A stretch of DNA of 15,479 bases from contig PLBD01000494.1 of assembly GCA_003135315.1 (NCBI GenBank), forward strand, positions 1-15,479. Direction: 5' to 3'. The translations under genes and the position numbers were made by a program. Each line of letters starts with the position of its first letter. Within the stretch, counting starts at the first letter, position 1. The stretch comes from Acidobacteriaceae bacterium (GTDB lineage: Bacteria; Acidobacteriota; Terriglobia; Terriglobales; Acidobacteriaceae). The notes below the pieces were generated by a model that searched no databases, was not told the origin of the DNA, and saw nothing but the letters and a program-made list of their open reading frames with translations. This document shows positions 1 through 8,900 of this stretch, one piece after another.

Positions 1-787
1 AAATCAGCTCTCCGGTCGGAGAACTTCTGGCGGCGCGGCGGGATTCCTGCAGCAACATCAGGGCAAGCAGCCCGATGACCTCCGGCTCCGGCTGGAGTTC
101 GGCCAGTAACCGGCCCAATCGAATCGCTTCGCCGGTGAGCTCGGCTCGCGTTACCTCCGCTCCTGCCGCAGCCGAGTAGCCCTCGTTAAAGACGAGATAG
201 ACGACCTGCAGCACCGCGTCCAGCCGCTGCGGCAATTCCTGCGGTGTCGGCACCTCGTAGGGAATCTGTGCTTCTCGAATCTTTGTCTTCGCGCGCACGA
301 TGCGCTGCGCCAGCGTCGCCGGCGTAACCAGAAATGCCCGCGCAATCTCTTCCGTTGTCAGGCCGCAGACTTCGCGCAGGGTGAGCGCAACCTGTGCCTC
401 CGGAGGCAGAGCGGGATGGCAGCAGGTGAAAATCAGGCGCAGCCGATCATCCTCAAGGCTGTCCTCGTCATGGGAGCTTTCCGCCGAACTTCCTTGCGTT
501 TCGAGATATCGCACGAGCTCGTCCTGCGACGCATCAAATCTTGCCCGTCGGCGCAGAGTATCAATGGCTTTGAATCGGGCCGTCGAAATCAGCCATGGTC
601 GCGGGTTGCCGGGTACTCCACTGCTCGGCCACAGGCTCAGGGCAGCCGCAAAGGCTTCGTGCATCGCCTCCTCGGCAAGGTCAAACTCACCCAGCAAGCG
701 GATCAGAGTTGCCAGGATTCGTCCCGACTCCACGCGATAAAGGGAGTCGACCAATTCGCGTACCTGCTCGGTGGAACGCTCGGCCAT
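1..787 (-). CDS. ECF RNA polymerase sigma factor with C-terminal extension (ECF42-like), partial
   Basis: The minus strand is open from an ATG at 787 to the window edge, giving 262 codons with no stop, so the 3' part is missing. Residues about 20-80 look like sigma region 2, with FDLAEEAMHEAFAAAL and the helix ending PRPWLISTARFKAIDTLRR. Residues about 115-172 look like region 4, with a TTEEIARAFLVTPATLAQR helix-turn-helix. After that comes a non-sigma extension containing YLVFNEGYSA (197-206). This layout is that of the ~410-residue sigma factors with a DUF6596/TPR-like tail, known as ECF42. In that group the tail is thought to replace an anti-sigma factor, and DGPF (YCII-like) genes are common neighbours; none is visible here. 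AAGG lies 8 bases before the ATG and supports the start. The gene is divergent from the rhodanese gene across 215 bases. The sigma assignment is firm; the subgroup is recalled knowledge. Confidence 0.9.
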   Translation of the reverse strand, partial: MAERSTEQVRELVDSLYRVESGRILATLIRLLGEFDLAEEAMHEAFAAALSLWPSSGVPGNPRPWLISTARFKAIDTLRRRARFDASQDELVRYLETQGSSAESSHDEDSLEDDRLRLIFTCCHPALPPEAQVALTLREVCGLTTEEIARAFLVTPATLAQRIVRAKTKIREAQIPYEVPTPQELPQRLDAVLQVVYLVFNEGYSAAAGAEVTRAELTGEAIRLGRLLAELQPEPEVIGLLALMLLQESRRAARSSPTGELI

Positions 788-1002
788 GACCACGACCTTA
801 GCAAAGCAGCTGCCTCGAATCAATTTGGCAGACGGCGGATCGACGCAAAGCGAGCGTTGCTCCGAGTCACGGGCAATCCGCAATCCAGAAGCCGAGGTCC
901 AAAAGCGAGACGGCCGTAATCAAGCTCCGGGGACTCGAGGCATTTATGAGATGGGTTGTTGGCGTCCCCGGTCTCATCAGCTAATCTGGATGAAGAACGG
1001 TC

Positions 1003-1476
1003 ATGCCGAAATCCATCCCATTCCTACTCGTCTTCGCGCTGGCTCTGTACTCTGCCACCGTCCGCGCACAATCTCCCTCCAGCAGTTCTGATCTCGCTCC
1101 CGGCAGCGCGCAACTCCTCAATCCTGACGAACTACTGAAGCTGTTGCAGTCGAATGCGGGCGAGAAACCCTTGCTGTTGAACGTCGGCCCTTCCCTGCTT
1201 TATATGCAGGCCCACATTCCCGGAGCGGAGTACATCGGCGCCGCCTCGGACAAGCAAGGACTGGACAAGCTGCGGGCGCGCGTGAAATCTCTGCCTCACG
1301 ACAAGCTGATTGTCCTGTATTGTGGATGCTGCCCGTGGAGCCACTGCCCCAACGTTCGCCCCGCTTACAACCAGCTGAACGCAATGGGATTCAACCACGT
1401 CAAAGTGCTGTACATCGCCAACAACTTTGGGACTGACTGGGTAGATAAGGGATATCCGACAATCAAAGGCCAATAA
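1003..1476 (+). CDS. Secreted rhodanese-like protein with a four-cysteine active loop
   Basis: This 157-residue protein has a signal peptide (about 1-22, ending VRAQ) and one rhodanese-like domain. LLLNVG (57-62) and AHIPGAEYI (70-78) match the first half of the fold. Strand LIVLYC (102-107) leads into the catalytic loop, followed by helix PAYNQLNAMGF and strand VKVLYI, and GYPTIKG ends the domain. Ordinary rhodaneses have a short loop after the catalytic Cys. Here the loop runs from C107 to R119 and holds C107, C109, C110 and C115, in the order CGCCPWSHCPN. The protein is expected in the periplasm. Its stop overlaps the next start by one base, so it is probably translated with the TlpA-like gene and may pass sulfur or electrons to it, which is inference. 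A GAAG lies about 8 bases before the ATG. A weak promoter could be TTGTTG/GCTAAT, with GCTAAT at 980-985. Confidence 0.88.
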   Translation: MPKSIPFLLVFALALYSATVRAQSPSSSSDLAPGSAQLLNPDELLKLLQSNAGEKPLLLNVGPSLLYMQAHIPGAEYIGAASDKQGLDKLRARVKSLPHDKLIVLYCGCCPWSHCPNVRPAYNQLNAMGFNHVKVLYIANNFGTDWVDKGYPTIKGQ

Positions 1477-2003
1477 TGCCGACCAGAAGAATCGTTCTCA
1501 TTATCGTCGCCATCGCGATTGCCGTCGCTGTCTATGAAGGCGCGCAGCACCGCTCCGCAAAGGGCACGCATCCGGGAGCCGTGGATTCGCCGGCCGCCGC
1601 TTTCAACTTGCAGGACCTGGATGGCAAGCCGCTCTCGCTTTCCGACTATCGCGGCAAGGTCGTGCTGCTCAACTTCTGGGCGACTTGGTGCACGCCCTGT
1701 CGCGGCGAAATTCCGCAGTTCATCGACTACCAGAACAAGTACGGTCCACAGGGATTGCAACTGGTCGGGATCTCCATGGATGACGACGCCAAGCCGGTGC
1801 ACGACTTCTACCAGCAGTTCAAGATGAACTATCCCGTGGCGATCGGCAGCGCCGGTCTCGCAGAATCCTACGGAGGAGTTCTGGGACTGCCGGTCACCTT
1901 CCTGATTGGACGCGACGGCCGCATAGCCGCCAAGTATGTCGGCGCGGTAGAGTTGCCCGTCCTGCAACAGAAGATCGAGTCTTTGCTCTCTTCAGCTCGA
2001 TGA
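1476..2003 (+). CDS. Membrane-anchored TlpA/ResA-like thiol-disulfide oxidoreductase
   Basis: This 175-residue protein begins with a hydrophobic anchor (about 6-20) and continues with a thioredoxin-fold domain of the AhpC-TSA/Redoxin type found in TlpA, ResA and CcmG. Visible marks are FNLQDLDGKPLSLSDYRGK (43-61), the active site WCTPC (C72 and C75) after NFWAT, GEIP just after it, and the cis-proline segment GLPVTFLIGRDG with P139. Proteins of this kind reduce periplasmic disulfides, for example in cytochrome c maturation or repair of other thiol proteins. The partner cannot be named from sequence, and no cytochrome maturation genes are in view. The ATG shares its A with the TAA of the rhodanese gene, so the two are very likely co-translated. 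The length is normal for the family. Confidence 0.93.
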   Translation: MPTRRIVLIIVAIAIAVAVYEGAQHRSAKGTHPGAVDSPAAAFNLQDLDGKPLSLSDYRGKVVLLNFWATWCTPCRGEIPQFIDYQNKYGPQGLQLVGISMDDDAKPVHDFYQQFKMNYPVAIGSAGLAESYGGVLGLPVTFLIGRDGRIAAKYVGAVELPVLQQKIESLLSSAR

Positions 2004-2079
2004 AATCGTTACCTGTGGCTTAGCGAGACGTCCCTCCTGCACCGGGAATCGCTCACCCGCGGCGACTTGTTTGCCCTCC

Positions 2080-4332
2080 CTACGGCGCGAAATAGCCGGA
2101 GATGTCCAGGATCAGTTGCGTTAGAGCGTAGGCGTAAGCGTCAATGGAGCCGTTGGTCGTCGGAACAATCGCCATGTTCGACGTAATGAAGCCATCGTAG
2201 GCATTCAGCGTCGACACCGTGGGCTGTTGCTCGCCGTCAGGCCACAACGTCAGGTATGGCATCGAGCCCGGCGGCACAACCGTGGCGTTAAAGATGTACG
2301 CCTGCGCCGTGCTGGGCGGGGCACAGACGCTGCCCACCACATTCACCGTCAGCTCACCACTGAACGGCTGCCCGTTGTTCTGCCGCGTGTCCAGCACGCG
2401 ACAGGGCGCGCCCGGATACATCGATAATCCGCCGGTTCCCGGCGCGGCGAAGTAGCCGTCAATGTCGACTAACAGATCGGTGGTGTCGTAGGCGTAGACG
2501 TCAATCGCGCCGTTGGTTCCCGCGGGCACGATCGCGGCGTTGGCGACAACCGTTGCTGTGGGATTGTTCAGCGTCGAAACTACTGGCTGCGACTCGCCTG
2601 TCGGCCAGACCGAAAGATAGCCCAGCGGCTGTCCTGACGGATTGGGCACGACGGTGAAGTTAAGCGAGTACGCCAGCGGATTGAGTCCGGCCGGAATGCA
2701 ACTGCTCTCCAGCAGCGGGAAGCTGCGCGGCGTTTGCGCCGCCAGGCGTGGGCCTCCCAGACCACCGTCAGCCCCGCGAGTGTCCACCAGGCGGCAGGGC
2801 GTCAGCGGATAGAACTGATACGTTTCGGAGCCAGGCGCAGTGAAATAGCCATCGATGTCGAGGATGACGTTGGTGGTATCCGTGACGTAAACGCTAACTG
2901 CCCCTTGGTAACCCGCTGGCACAATCGCGGCGTTGGCCTTCACCCGGCCATCCGTCGAGTTCATCGTCGAAACCACGGGCTGGTCTTCGCCCGTAGGCCA
3001 GATGGTGAGATAACCCAGCGTCGTAATCGGGACTACGGTTACATTCAGGGAGTACGCTGCGGCCGTGGCGGGAATGTTGCAAGACGTCTGCTGCGGAATC
3101 GGGAAGCTGCGCGATGTACCGCCCTGGATTGGAGGCCCGCCGAACTCTCCGTTCGATCCGCGTGTGTCCACGAGACGGCAGGGCGGAACCGACACGAACT
3201 GCAGGGGCGAAGCATTGGCCCCCGCGATAACCGAGACGGTATTGTCCGACGTATTTGCCACATAGATCCTGTTGGTGATCGAATTTATTCCTATCGCCGA
3301 AGGTTGATTTCCCACCGCGACCGTAGTCGTTTTGTTATTGTTGTTCGCGTCAATCATCGTCACCGTATTGGACTCGCTGTTAGCAACATAAATCTTATTG
3401 GTCACTGGATCGACGGCAGCAGCCACTGGATCCTTCCCAACCGTGACTACAGTGGTTTGGTCCGTGCCTCCGTTGATTGCCGTCACGGTGCCATCTCCCT
3501 GGTTCGCAACATAGATTTGATTGGTCACCGGGTTGACAACCACCACATCGGGGGAGTTCCCGGCGGTCAGAGTTGATGTGCTGTTGTTGTTGTTTCCGTC
3601 AATTACGGTAACAGTGCCCGGACCCGGACAAGTCGTCGGATTGGTCCCGCAATAATTGGCGACGTAAACTTGGTTGGTCAGCGGGTTGACGGCGATGGCA
3701 TCGGGATTCGCTCCTACGTTGACCGTGGTGGTTTCAAGGGTTACACCGTCAACGACCGTCACTGTGCCCAGGCTTTCGCAGTTAGGGTCGTTCCCGCAGT
3801 AGTTTGCGACGTAAATCTTGTTGGTTACGGTGTTGACGGCGACGGCGACCGGAAGCAGCCCGACGTCAACCGATGTCGTCTTCTGGGTTACGCCATCGAT
3901 CACCGTCACGTCGTCGCTCTGGTTGTTGACCGTATAGATCTTGTTGGTGACGGGGTTGACGGCCATGTCATATGGCACGTCCCCGACTTCGACGGTGGAT
4001 GTATTGTTGTTGCTGCCGTTCAGTACTGTTACTGTTCCGTCCAACTGGTTCGCAACGTAGATGATGTTGGTCACGTCGTCGACTGCAACAATGAACGGCC
4101 CTGCTCCGACGGGCACGGTTGCGGTATGCAAGGTAAAGCCGTTGATCACAGTCACATCAGAGCCGGAGATGTTGGCGACATAGATCTTGTTGGTTGCCGC
4201 GTTCACTCCCACGGCGATAGGCCCCAAGTCCGTTGGCACCGTGGCAATTACCTGCTGCGCAATGGCGGGCGCGGCAATCACGAAAGTGCTGATGACCACA
4301 CAGAGGAAGGTTAAACCCGGCATTTTGCGCAT
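2080..4332 (-). CDS. Secreted YVTN beta-propeller protein with three C-terminal PCRLVDTR modules
   Basis: This 750-residue protein has a signal peptide (about 1-25, ending AIA). Residues about 28-378 hold eight YVTN-type blades with the pattern VG..P..VAVNPVTNKIYVAN...TVTVIDG, enough for a closed propeller. Blades 4 and 5 carry extra loops with two cysteines each (YCGNDPNCES and YCGTNPTTCPGPG), probably disulfides. Residues 383-510, 511-641 and 642-750 are three copies of another module, each starting PCRLVDTR or PCRVLDTR, with a second Cys about 25-35 residues later, a YLxxWPxGExQPxVST motif and a GYF-A-P ending. The ATG at 4332 has AGGAGAG 4 bases before it, better than the ATG at 4323. It converges with the TlpA-like gene with a 76-base gap. 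Such proteins are usually surface or secreted binding scaffolds. The ligand is unknown and no catalytic residues are recognised. Confidence 0.88.
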   Translation of the reverse strand: MRKMPGLTFLCVVISTFVIAAPAIAQQVIATVPTDLGPIAVGVNAATNKIYVANISGSDVTVINGFTLHTATVPVGAGPFIVAVDDVTNIIYVANQLDGTVTVLNGSNNNTSTVEVGDVPYDMAVNPVTNKIYTVNNQSDDVTVIDGVTQKTTSVDVGLLPVAVAVNTVTNKIYVANYCGNDPNCESLGTVTVVDGVTLETTTVNVGANPDAIAVNPLTNQVYVANYCGTNPTTCPGPGTVTVIDGNNNNSTSTLTAGNSPDVVVVNPVTNQIYVANQGDGTVTAINGGTDQTTVVTVGKDPVAAAVDPVTNKIYVANSESNTVTMIDANNNNKTTTVAVGNQPSAIGINSITNRIYVANTSDNTVSVIAGANASPLQFVSVPPCRLVDTRGSNGEFGGPPIQGGTSRSFPIPQQTSCNIPATAAAYSLNVTVVPITTLGYLTIWPTGEDQPVVSTMNSTDGRVKANAAIVPAGYQGAVSVYVTDTTNVILDIDGYFTAPGSETYQFYPLTPCRLVDTRGADGGLGGPRLAAQTPRSFPLLESSCIPAGLNPLAYSLNFTVVPNPSGQPLGYLSVWPTGESQPVVSTLNNPTATVVANAAIVPAGTNGAIDVYAYDTTDLLVDIDGYFAAPGTGGLSMYPGAPCRVLDTRQNNGQPFSGELTVNVVGSVCAPPSTAQAYIFNATVVPPGSMPYLTLWPDGEQQPTVSTLNAYDGFITSNMAIVPTTNGSIDAYAYALTQLILDISGYFAP
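2083..3186 (-). repeat. Three tandem PCRLVDTR-module coding repeats
   Basis: Three in-frame units fill the 3' half of the propeller gene, at about 2803-3186, 2410-2802 and 2083-2409. They code for modules of 128, 131 and 109 residues. The first two are more alike (CRLVDTRG, GGP, SRSFP or PRSFP, ANAAIVPAG, DIDGYF). The third is shorter and more diverged. This suggests stepwise duplication, which is inference. Confidence 0.8.
3199..4251 (-). repeat. Eight tandem YVTN-blade coding repeats
   Basis: About 123-base units recur eight times in frame, two of them longer by about 24-27 bases because of the Cys-pair loops. The most conserved stretch codes for NPVTNKIYVAN and recurs on the plus strand as variants of a ttggtnacngggttgac word. 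This is protein-repeat DNA inside one gene, not a mobile or CRISPR repeat. Confidence 0.85.
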
Positions 4333-4434
4333 GTGTCTCTCCTGGGATTGACTTCTGACCTACGCTACTGCAGCGCTTCTAGTGTGTTGATGAGTTTATC
4401 GATGTAGTATGTCGGACCAATAAGTAGCAGCCGA

Positions 4435-4462
4435 ATCCTAGCACTGCCGCGGCGGTAGTCAA
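4435..4462 (-). promoter_or_regulatory. Sigma70-like promoter for the propeller gene
   Basis: Read on the minus strand, TTGACT (4462-4457) is followed after exactly 16 bases by TAGGAT (4440-4435). This is close to TTGACA/TATAAT. Transcription would begin near 4428, leaving a leader of about 96 bases before the ATG at 4332. Confidence 0.55.
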
Positions 4463-4500
4463 ACTGGTTTAGGGCGAATTTACGTTGGTTTAATAGTTCC

Positions 4501-4540
4501 GTAACGGCACATTAATCAGCCTGTAACGCATTTGTAACGC
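4501..4540. promoter_or_regulatory. Helically phased direct repeats, candidate activator operator
   Basis: GTAACG occurs at 4501-4506, 4523-4528 and 4534-4539, so the copies are offset by 22 and 11 bases. The last two share the 8-base word TGTAACGC. Sites 11 bases apart lie on one face of the helix, as in OmpR/PhoB-type response-regulator operators. They sit about 73-111 bases upstream of the predicted transcription start of the propeller gene, a usual place for an activator. The binding protein is not known. Confidence 0.45.
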
Positions 4541-4643
4541 TGACTTGGGTCGTCAACAGGCAGCCACAAGAAGAGACAGCTGCCGCTTAGGTAGGTTGGC
4601 GGAAGATTAGTAGATATGTAGCAGGCGTGCTTGCCATCGGCAG

Positions 4644-5975
4644 CTATTGCTGGAACATATAAATGGCCAGTGGAACATTGTTTACCGTGTCTTCGGCAAT
4701 CAGAAATACCGCATACTTGTTTTCCATACTTCCAACCACCGCTGCGGCGGGAAAGTTCACTCCAGAAACGGTGACGGTCGCCGATGGGTACAAGCCATTA
4801 TTGTTCGGGTCCTGCGCCCCCAGGTCGATAGTTACATTCTGCCCTGGCGGTTGGGTAGGGTCGTCATTAGGAAAGACTCCTCCGATTATCGCGGTAGGCG
4901 ATGGAGGCGAGGGACAACTGGATCCGGCGCAACCGAATGAGGCAAGCTGCGTTACCGGAGCCCCACCCTTGATTCCTGGCTCATAGTAGAAGCCAAGATA
5001 AGTTGCGCCCACAACAGCGCCCGTGCCCAGAGCACTGGAAGGCTGGATAGCTCCAATCGCGCCCACCCCTGCGCCGACAGCATTCGACGGAACCACGCCC
5101 ACTGGCGTAGCTTGAGCTGAACCGTTGTCCTCCAGGAAGAACCCTGACGGTCCGAATCCCATCGTAACCGTCGCTACGGGCTGGTTTATCGCGTTTGACG
5201 CCGCCGTAACCGTGTATCCCGTTCTGCCTATGCCGCAATAGCCGGCAGGAAGGCCGGTTCCAGGACTGGACGGGGCTGTACCGGTCAGGGTGAATTGCGT
5301 AATGTTGGAAAAATTCCAGGTACTTGCGTCGAGTGAAACCTGAAACGTTCCATAAGTGCTGTCTGTGCCCGGTATCCAGTTTGCCGTCCCACCCTCGGGT
5401 GTCGCACCGGGAATAGTTACATAATTATAGGTTACGGTACCGCCTATTGTTGGACATGCATCAGTAGGCGCAAGCGGAACCAGCGGATAGGTCGTATCAC
5501 CATAGCGGACCATGGCCATCCTTCCGGGAATGTCCAGCGCAAAGCCTACAGTTTGATCCGTCAGCTGATTGGGGACCGTGGTCAGAGTGACATCCAGGAA
5601 ACCACCCCCCGAGTCAAATGTTCCAATGATTGAGCCCGCTAGCGACACGCCGTTGAGCGTTATGTCCTCGCCGTTAATCTGGGCCGCGGTGTGGTTGATC
5701 TTGGATGTCCAGACATCTCCCGTGGTCCCGATATAGGTGTTAATGGGGGAAGCGGGCGGCGGGGTTGCCAGCCCTTGCTGAATGTCCGTACTTTGCGAAC
5801 TTCCACCGCCGCATCCCGTGCCAGGCAGCAGCGCGCACAAAAGCAGTGCAACAGCTATGCAGCTGATTACGTCTCGCGGCGAGGTCAAGCCGTTGCCGCT
5901 ACCATCTGCGTTGCGGAAAGTAGTTGGTGTTCCCCTGGCCGTCACTTCGCGCAATTCGGTTCTCCAATTCACCAT
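4644..5975 (-). CDS. Putative secreted lipoprotein, unknown function
   Basis: No family is recognised. With the ATG at 5975 the product has 443 residues. A hydrophobic segment (ISCIAVALLLCALLP) leads to GTGCGGGSS with Cys55, a relaxed lipobox, followed by a Ser/Pro/Thr-rich linker. The rest is Gly-, Thr- and Asn-rich with alternating hydrophobic residues, suggesting beta structure. Further cysteines occur as CPTIGG, GYCGIG and CAGSSC. The tail has a PNDDPTQPPGQNVTIDLG segment. The start is uncertain. A TTG at 5990 directly follows the stop of the receptor gene. A TTG at 5888 would remove an odd 34-residue leader and leave a standard-length signal peptide. The gene follows the receptor gene by only 15 bases, so it is almost surely in the same operon. 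It may be a surface partner of the receptor, which is inference from position. Confidence 0.7.
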   Translation of the reverse strand: MVNWRTELREVTARGTPTTFRNADGSGNGLTSPRDVISCIAVALLLCALLPGTGCGGGSSQSTDIQQGLATPPPASPINTYIGTTGDVWTSKINHTAAQINGEDITLNGVSLAGSIIGTFDSGGGFLDVTLTTVPNQLTDQTVGFALDIPGRMAMVRYGDTTYPLVPLAPTDACPTIGGTVTYNYVTIPGATPEGGTANWIPGTDSTYGTFQVSLDASTWNFSNITQFTLTGTAPSSPGTGLPAGYCGIGRTGYTVTAASNAINQPVATVTMGFGPSGFFLEDNGSAQATPVGVVPSNAVGAGVGAIGAIQPSSALGTGAVVGATYLGFYYEPGIKGGAPVTQLASFGCAGSSCPSPPSPTAIIGGVFPNDDPTQPPGQNVTIDLGAQDPNNNGLYPSATVTVSGVNFPAAAVVGSMENKYAVFLIAEDTVNNVPLAIYMFQQ

Positions 5976-5990
5976 CGCAGCAGCTCGCAA

Positions 5991-8900
5991 TCAGAATGAG
6001 AATTTTGCTCCCAGTTGAAGGGTACGCGGCCGATGAGCATCCACAGGGTGAAGGAATGAGCTTCCTGTTAAACAATTGGCACTGCCTGCGGAATACCCTG
6101 TCGAGGCAGAGCCGTAACAACTGATCGTATTGTTGCCTGTGTTTCCCCTGATCGGATCAAAAATTTCAAACTGCGTGTGGTTGAATACATTGAAGGCGTC
6201 GACTCGAAATTGGAGCGTCCGCTCCCCCCACACCCGGAAGGTTTTCAGTAGCGACATGTCGAAGTTTGTCCGGTGCGGGTTGTTCATTGAGTTTCGACCG
6301 GCATCCCCGAAGGTCAGGCCCTGGGGCGCGACAAAGGCGGCAGGATTTCCAAGGACCGGGCCAAAGCTCTGCGAGTTACTGGCCCCTTGCGGCGGGGAGC
6401 CGTTCGGGTTTCCCACTACGTCAGGGTATGAGCCGGTAACCAGGCCGTTGGCAATCCCCGCGTTGTCCAGGACACCAATTGTGCTCGACCCTTCATTGAT
6501 CACACTGAAGGGCGTTCCCGACTGGAAGGTAGTGACCCCGGAAAACTCCCAGCCAGAGAAGATGCTATGCACGATTCCGGGGCCGGAGCCCGGCCCGCTG
6601 GCAGTCTGGCCACTGGATGCATTCTTATGCTGCGCCGCCGTGTCATCGCCAGTGACTTGCGGCGGATGCGGTCCGCCATGGGCCGCTGGTCCGGAATTAC
6701 TGTCCGGAACATCGCTTTCAGGCTGGTACTGGCAATCCGGACAAGCCCCTTGATAGAAGATGCTGTTGTAGAGTCGGGCGATCCGTTGGAATGGCTCTTG
6801 AATCACATAGCCGACATTCAACAAATGGCGTTGGTCAAAGTTCGAACTGGCCCTGTTGGCAGCTAGATCATAGGCGTTCACAAAGTTCGCGTCCGATCGG
6901 TCCGAGGAATCGTCGATGGAATGGCTATACGTATAGGCTGCCACCAAAGTTACAGGGCCTCTCGTGCTCCGCACTGTAGCCTGGAATGCGTTATAGGTGG
7001 AGTTTGCGGCGTTCTGGATCGAGAAGATCTGCCCGATTCCCGGCGCATACTGCCGCAATGAGTTGGGATCCACCAGAACGCCGCCCGGCAGCTCACCATA
7101 ACAGGCTGCCAGCAGATTAACGAAGGCAGGCTGTGTGCTGGTGACGGTAGCGTTGTTCACCTGGAAGCTGCCACCATTATATGTGTTACATATGGAGGAA
7201 GTGATGGGTTGACCGGGAGCAAAAGGATTCTGCGAAGTCGGCAGTGGAACAAGTTGGTTCACCTGGCTCTCCGCCGCTAAGTGCGTGCCTTTGCTACCCA
7301 CATAAGCCACAGTTCCAACAAAGGCGTTCGACAGCTGCCTCTCGATACTCATGCTCCACTGTTGCACGTAAGGCCACTGTACCTTATTGGGGATCTCCAC
7401 TACATTGATGGGAAAAGCACCGCCTGCGGGACAATTTGCTCCTCTGCCGCCATTGATGCATTCCAGATAGGCTGGCGCGTACTGCGTCATCGTAAGTACC
7501 AGCGGGGCGCTGCCGATCAACGATCCTGTATTGGCTTCGTAGCTTGTGCCATGTTCGTAGAATATGCCGTAGCCGGCGCGGATCGACGTCTTGCCTGATC
7601 CGGTTGGGTCCCAGGCAAAGCCAACTCGCGGCGCTGGATTAAAGACATGCCCCTGCATGCAGCCGCCGGGAACTCCGTTGACTCCACACTGCACCAGCCC
7701 ATTTGTGATGGCCGGATTAAGGTTGTTGACATTGAGTGGAATGATGTTGTTGGGGTTGGAGCTGCTGACCAGATGCCCTGTCTTGGGGTCAACCAGGACC
7801 GTTGAAGCCAGCTCCTGGCTAAAGGCCTGCGGACTCCAGTTGTATGCGTTGTTGTATTTTTCGTGCCACAGTCCAAACAGGCTGAGCCGCAGTCCCATGT
7901 TCACCGTCAGGCGGGGAGTTACTCGCCAGTCATCCTGCACGTAGGGCTCGACTACCGTGTATTGGTTGTAGTACTTAAATTGTGTACTATCTTGCTCGAA
8001 CTTCTGTATGCCGGAATGGTTTTGCGTACTTCCTTGTGAATTCGTGGGGCCTATCAGGAAGTCCGCGAAGGCATTGCCTGTCGTGTAGGGACTGCTGACG
8101 TTGTTATAAAACAATATCCCCTGAACGTCGCCGGTGTTGGCGCCGGTGGCCGCGCTCAGTTCGTTGTCCTGGGCCAGATAGGCCTGCACGCCGAATTGCA
8201 CTGTGTGCCTGCCAAAGGACTTGCTCAACGTATCGCGAAATTGGTAAGTAGGATTGGTGTATTCCCACGGCGTGTACCCAGTATCGACGGCAAACCCGTT
8301 CCCGCCATAGGCTGCATTGGTACCCCCGATCACGATGCCGGGAATTTTCCCTCCAAAGCCGTTATTGAAGATCGCACCCATTGGGCAGGTAGTGAAGCCC
8401 GTCGCGGGATCGGGCGAGGTACACGGAGCATCCAAAATAGAGGGCCTTGCAAGACTTGTAACACCTGGACCTGGCACCGCCGAAAAATTTAAATGCTCGC
8501 TGGTATAGCCCAAGCTGACATCGTTGAGCATGGTCGGCGAAATAGCCCAGTCCAACTGTGCAACCACGTTAACACCAGGATCGGAAACGTAGTTCATAAT
8601 CGTTGGGAAGCTATTCTGGGAATATCCTACATTGTAAAGATAGCCATTCAACGGCGTCGGGATCGTCGCGTTTGCAGAATCGTGAATGTAGCGGAACATC
8701 AGCTTCACTTTTTGGCTGATTTCCTGATCTATACGGAACAGGTCTTGATGCGAGTAGGAAGGCGGTGAGGCTATGGCAATGTAGCAGGAGCCGATCGTCG
8801 AGTTACATCCCGTTGTGGAGTTTGCTTGAGGAATAAGACCCGTGTTCAGCATTGCGGTTGCAAACGGCGTGACCGGAACAATATTTCCCGGATATCCCAC

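Larger units (their letters stand above)
4333..4643. other. Intergenic region between the lipoprotein and propeller genes
   Basis: These 311 bases hold no convincing gene. They contain the promoter and direct-repeat sites listed separately. They also contain a weak hairpin with GGCAGC at 4559-4564 paired to GCTGCC at 4579-4584 across a 14-base loop. The hairpin lies 60-85 bases after the lipoprotein stop, but there is no T-run, so it is at best a poor terminator. Read-through from the upstream operon is possible. Confidence 0.7.

Noticed and set aside
300..919. Plus-strand open frames opposite the sigma factor gene
   Set aside because: The minus strand encodes clear sigma regions 2 and 4. 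The plus frames are Arg/Ser-rich shadows.
946..977. Possible hairpin ATGAGA/TCTCAT before the rhodanese gene
   Set aside because: The stem is only 6 base pairs with a 20-base loop, and it overlaps a possible promoter. It is too weak to call as a riboswitch or attenuator.
1365..1967. 200-codon minus-strand open frame
   Set aside because: It lies opposite the well-supported thioredoxin gene and has no recognisable content.
2004..2079. Expected bidirectional terminator between convergent genes
   Set aside because: Only a 5-base match with a long loop (AGCGA/TCGCT) is visible, with no T-run, so no terminator is called.
3199..4251. Regular repeats that might suggest a CRISPR array or satellite
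   Set aside because: The units are ~123 bases, diverged and in frame, and translate into YVTN blades.
2734..4314. Long plus-strand open frames at 2734-3576 and 3670-4314 with repeated DLVG-VDG words
   Set aside because: They are antisense shadows of the repeat-rich propeller gene. Their repeats mirror the YVTN blades, and they lack signals or family motifs.
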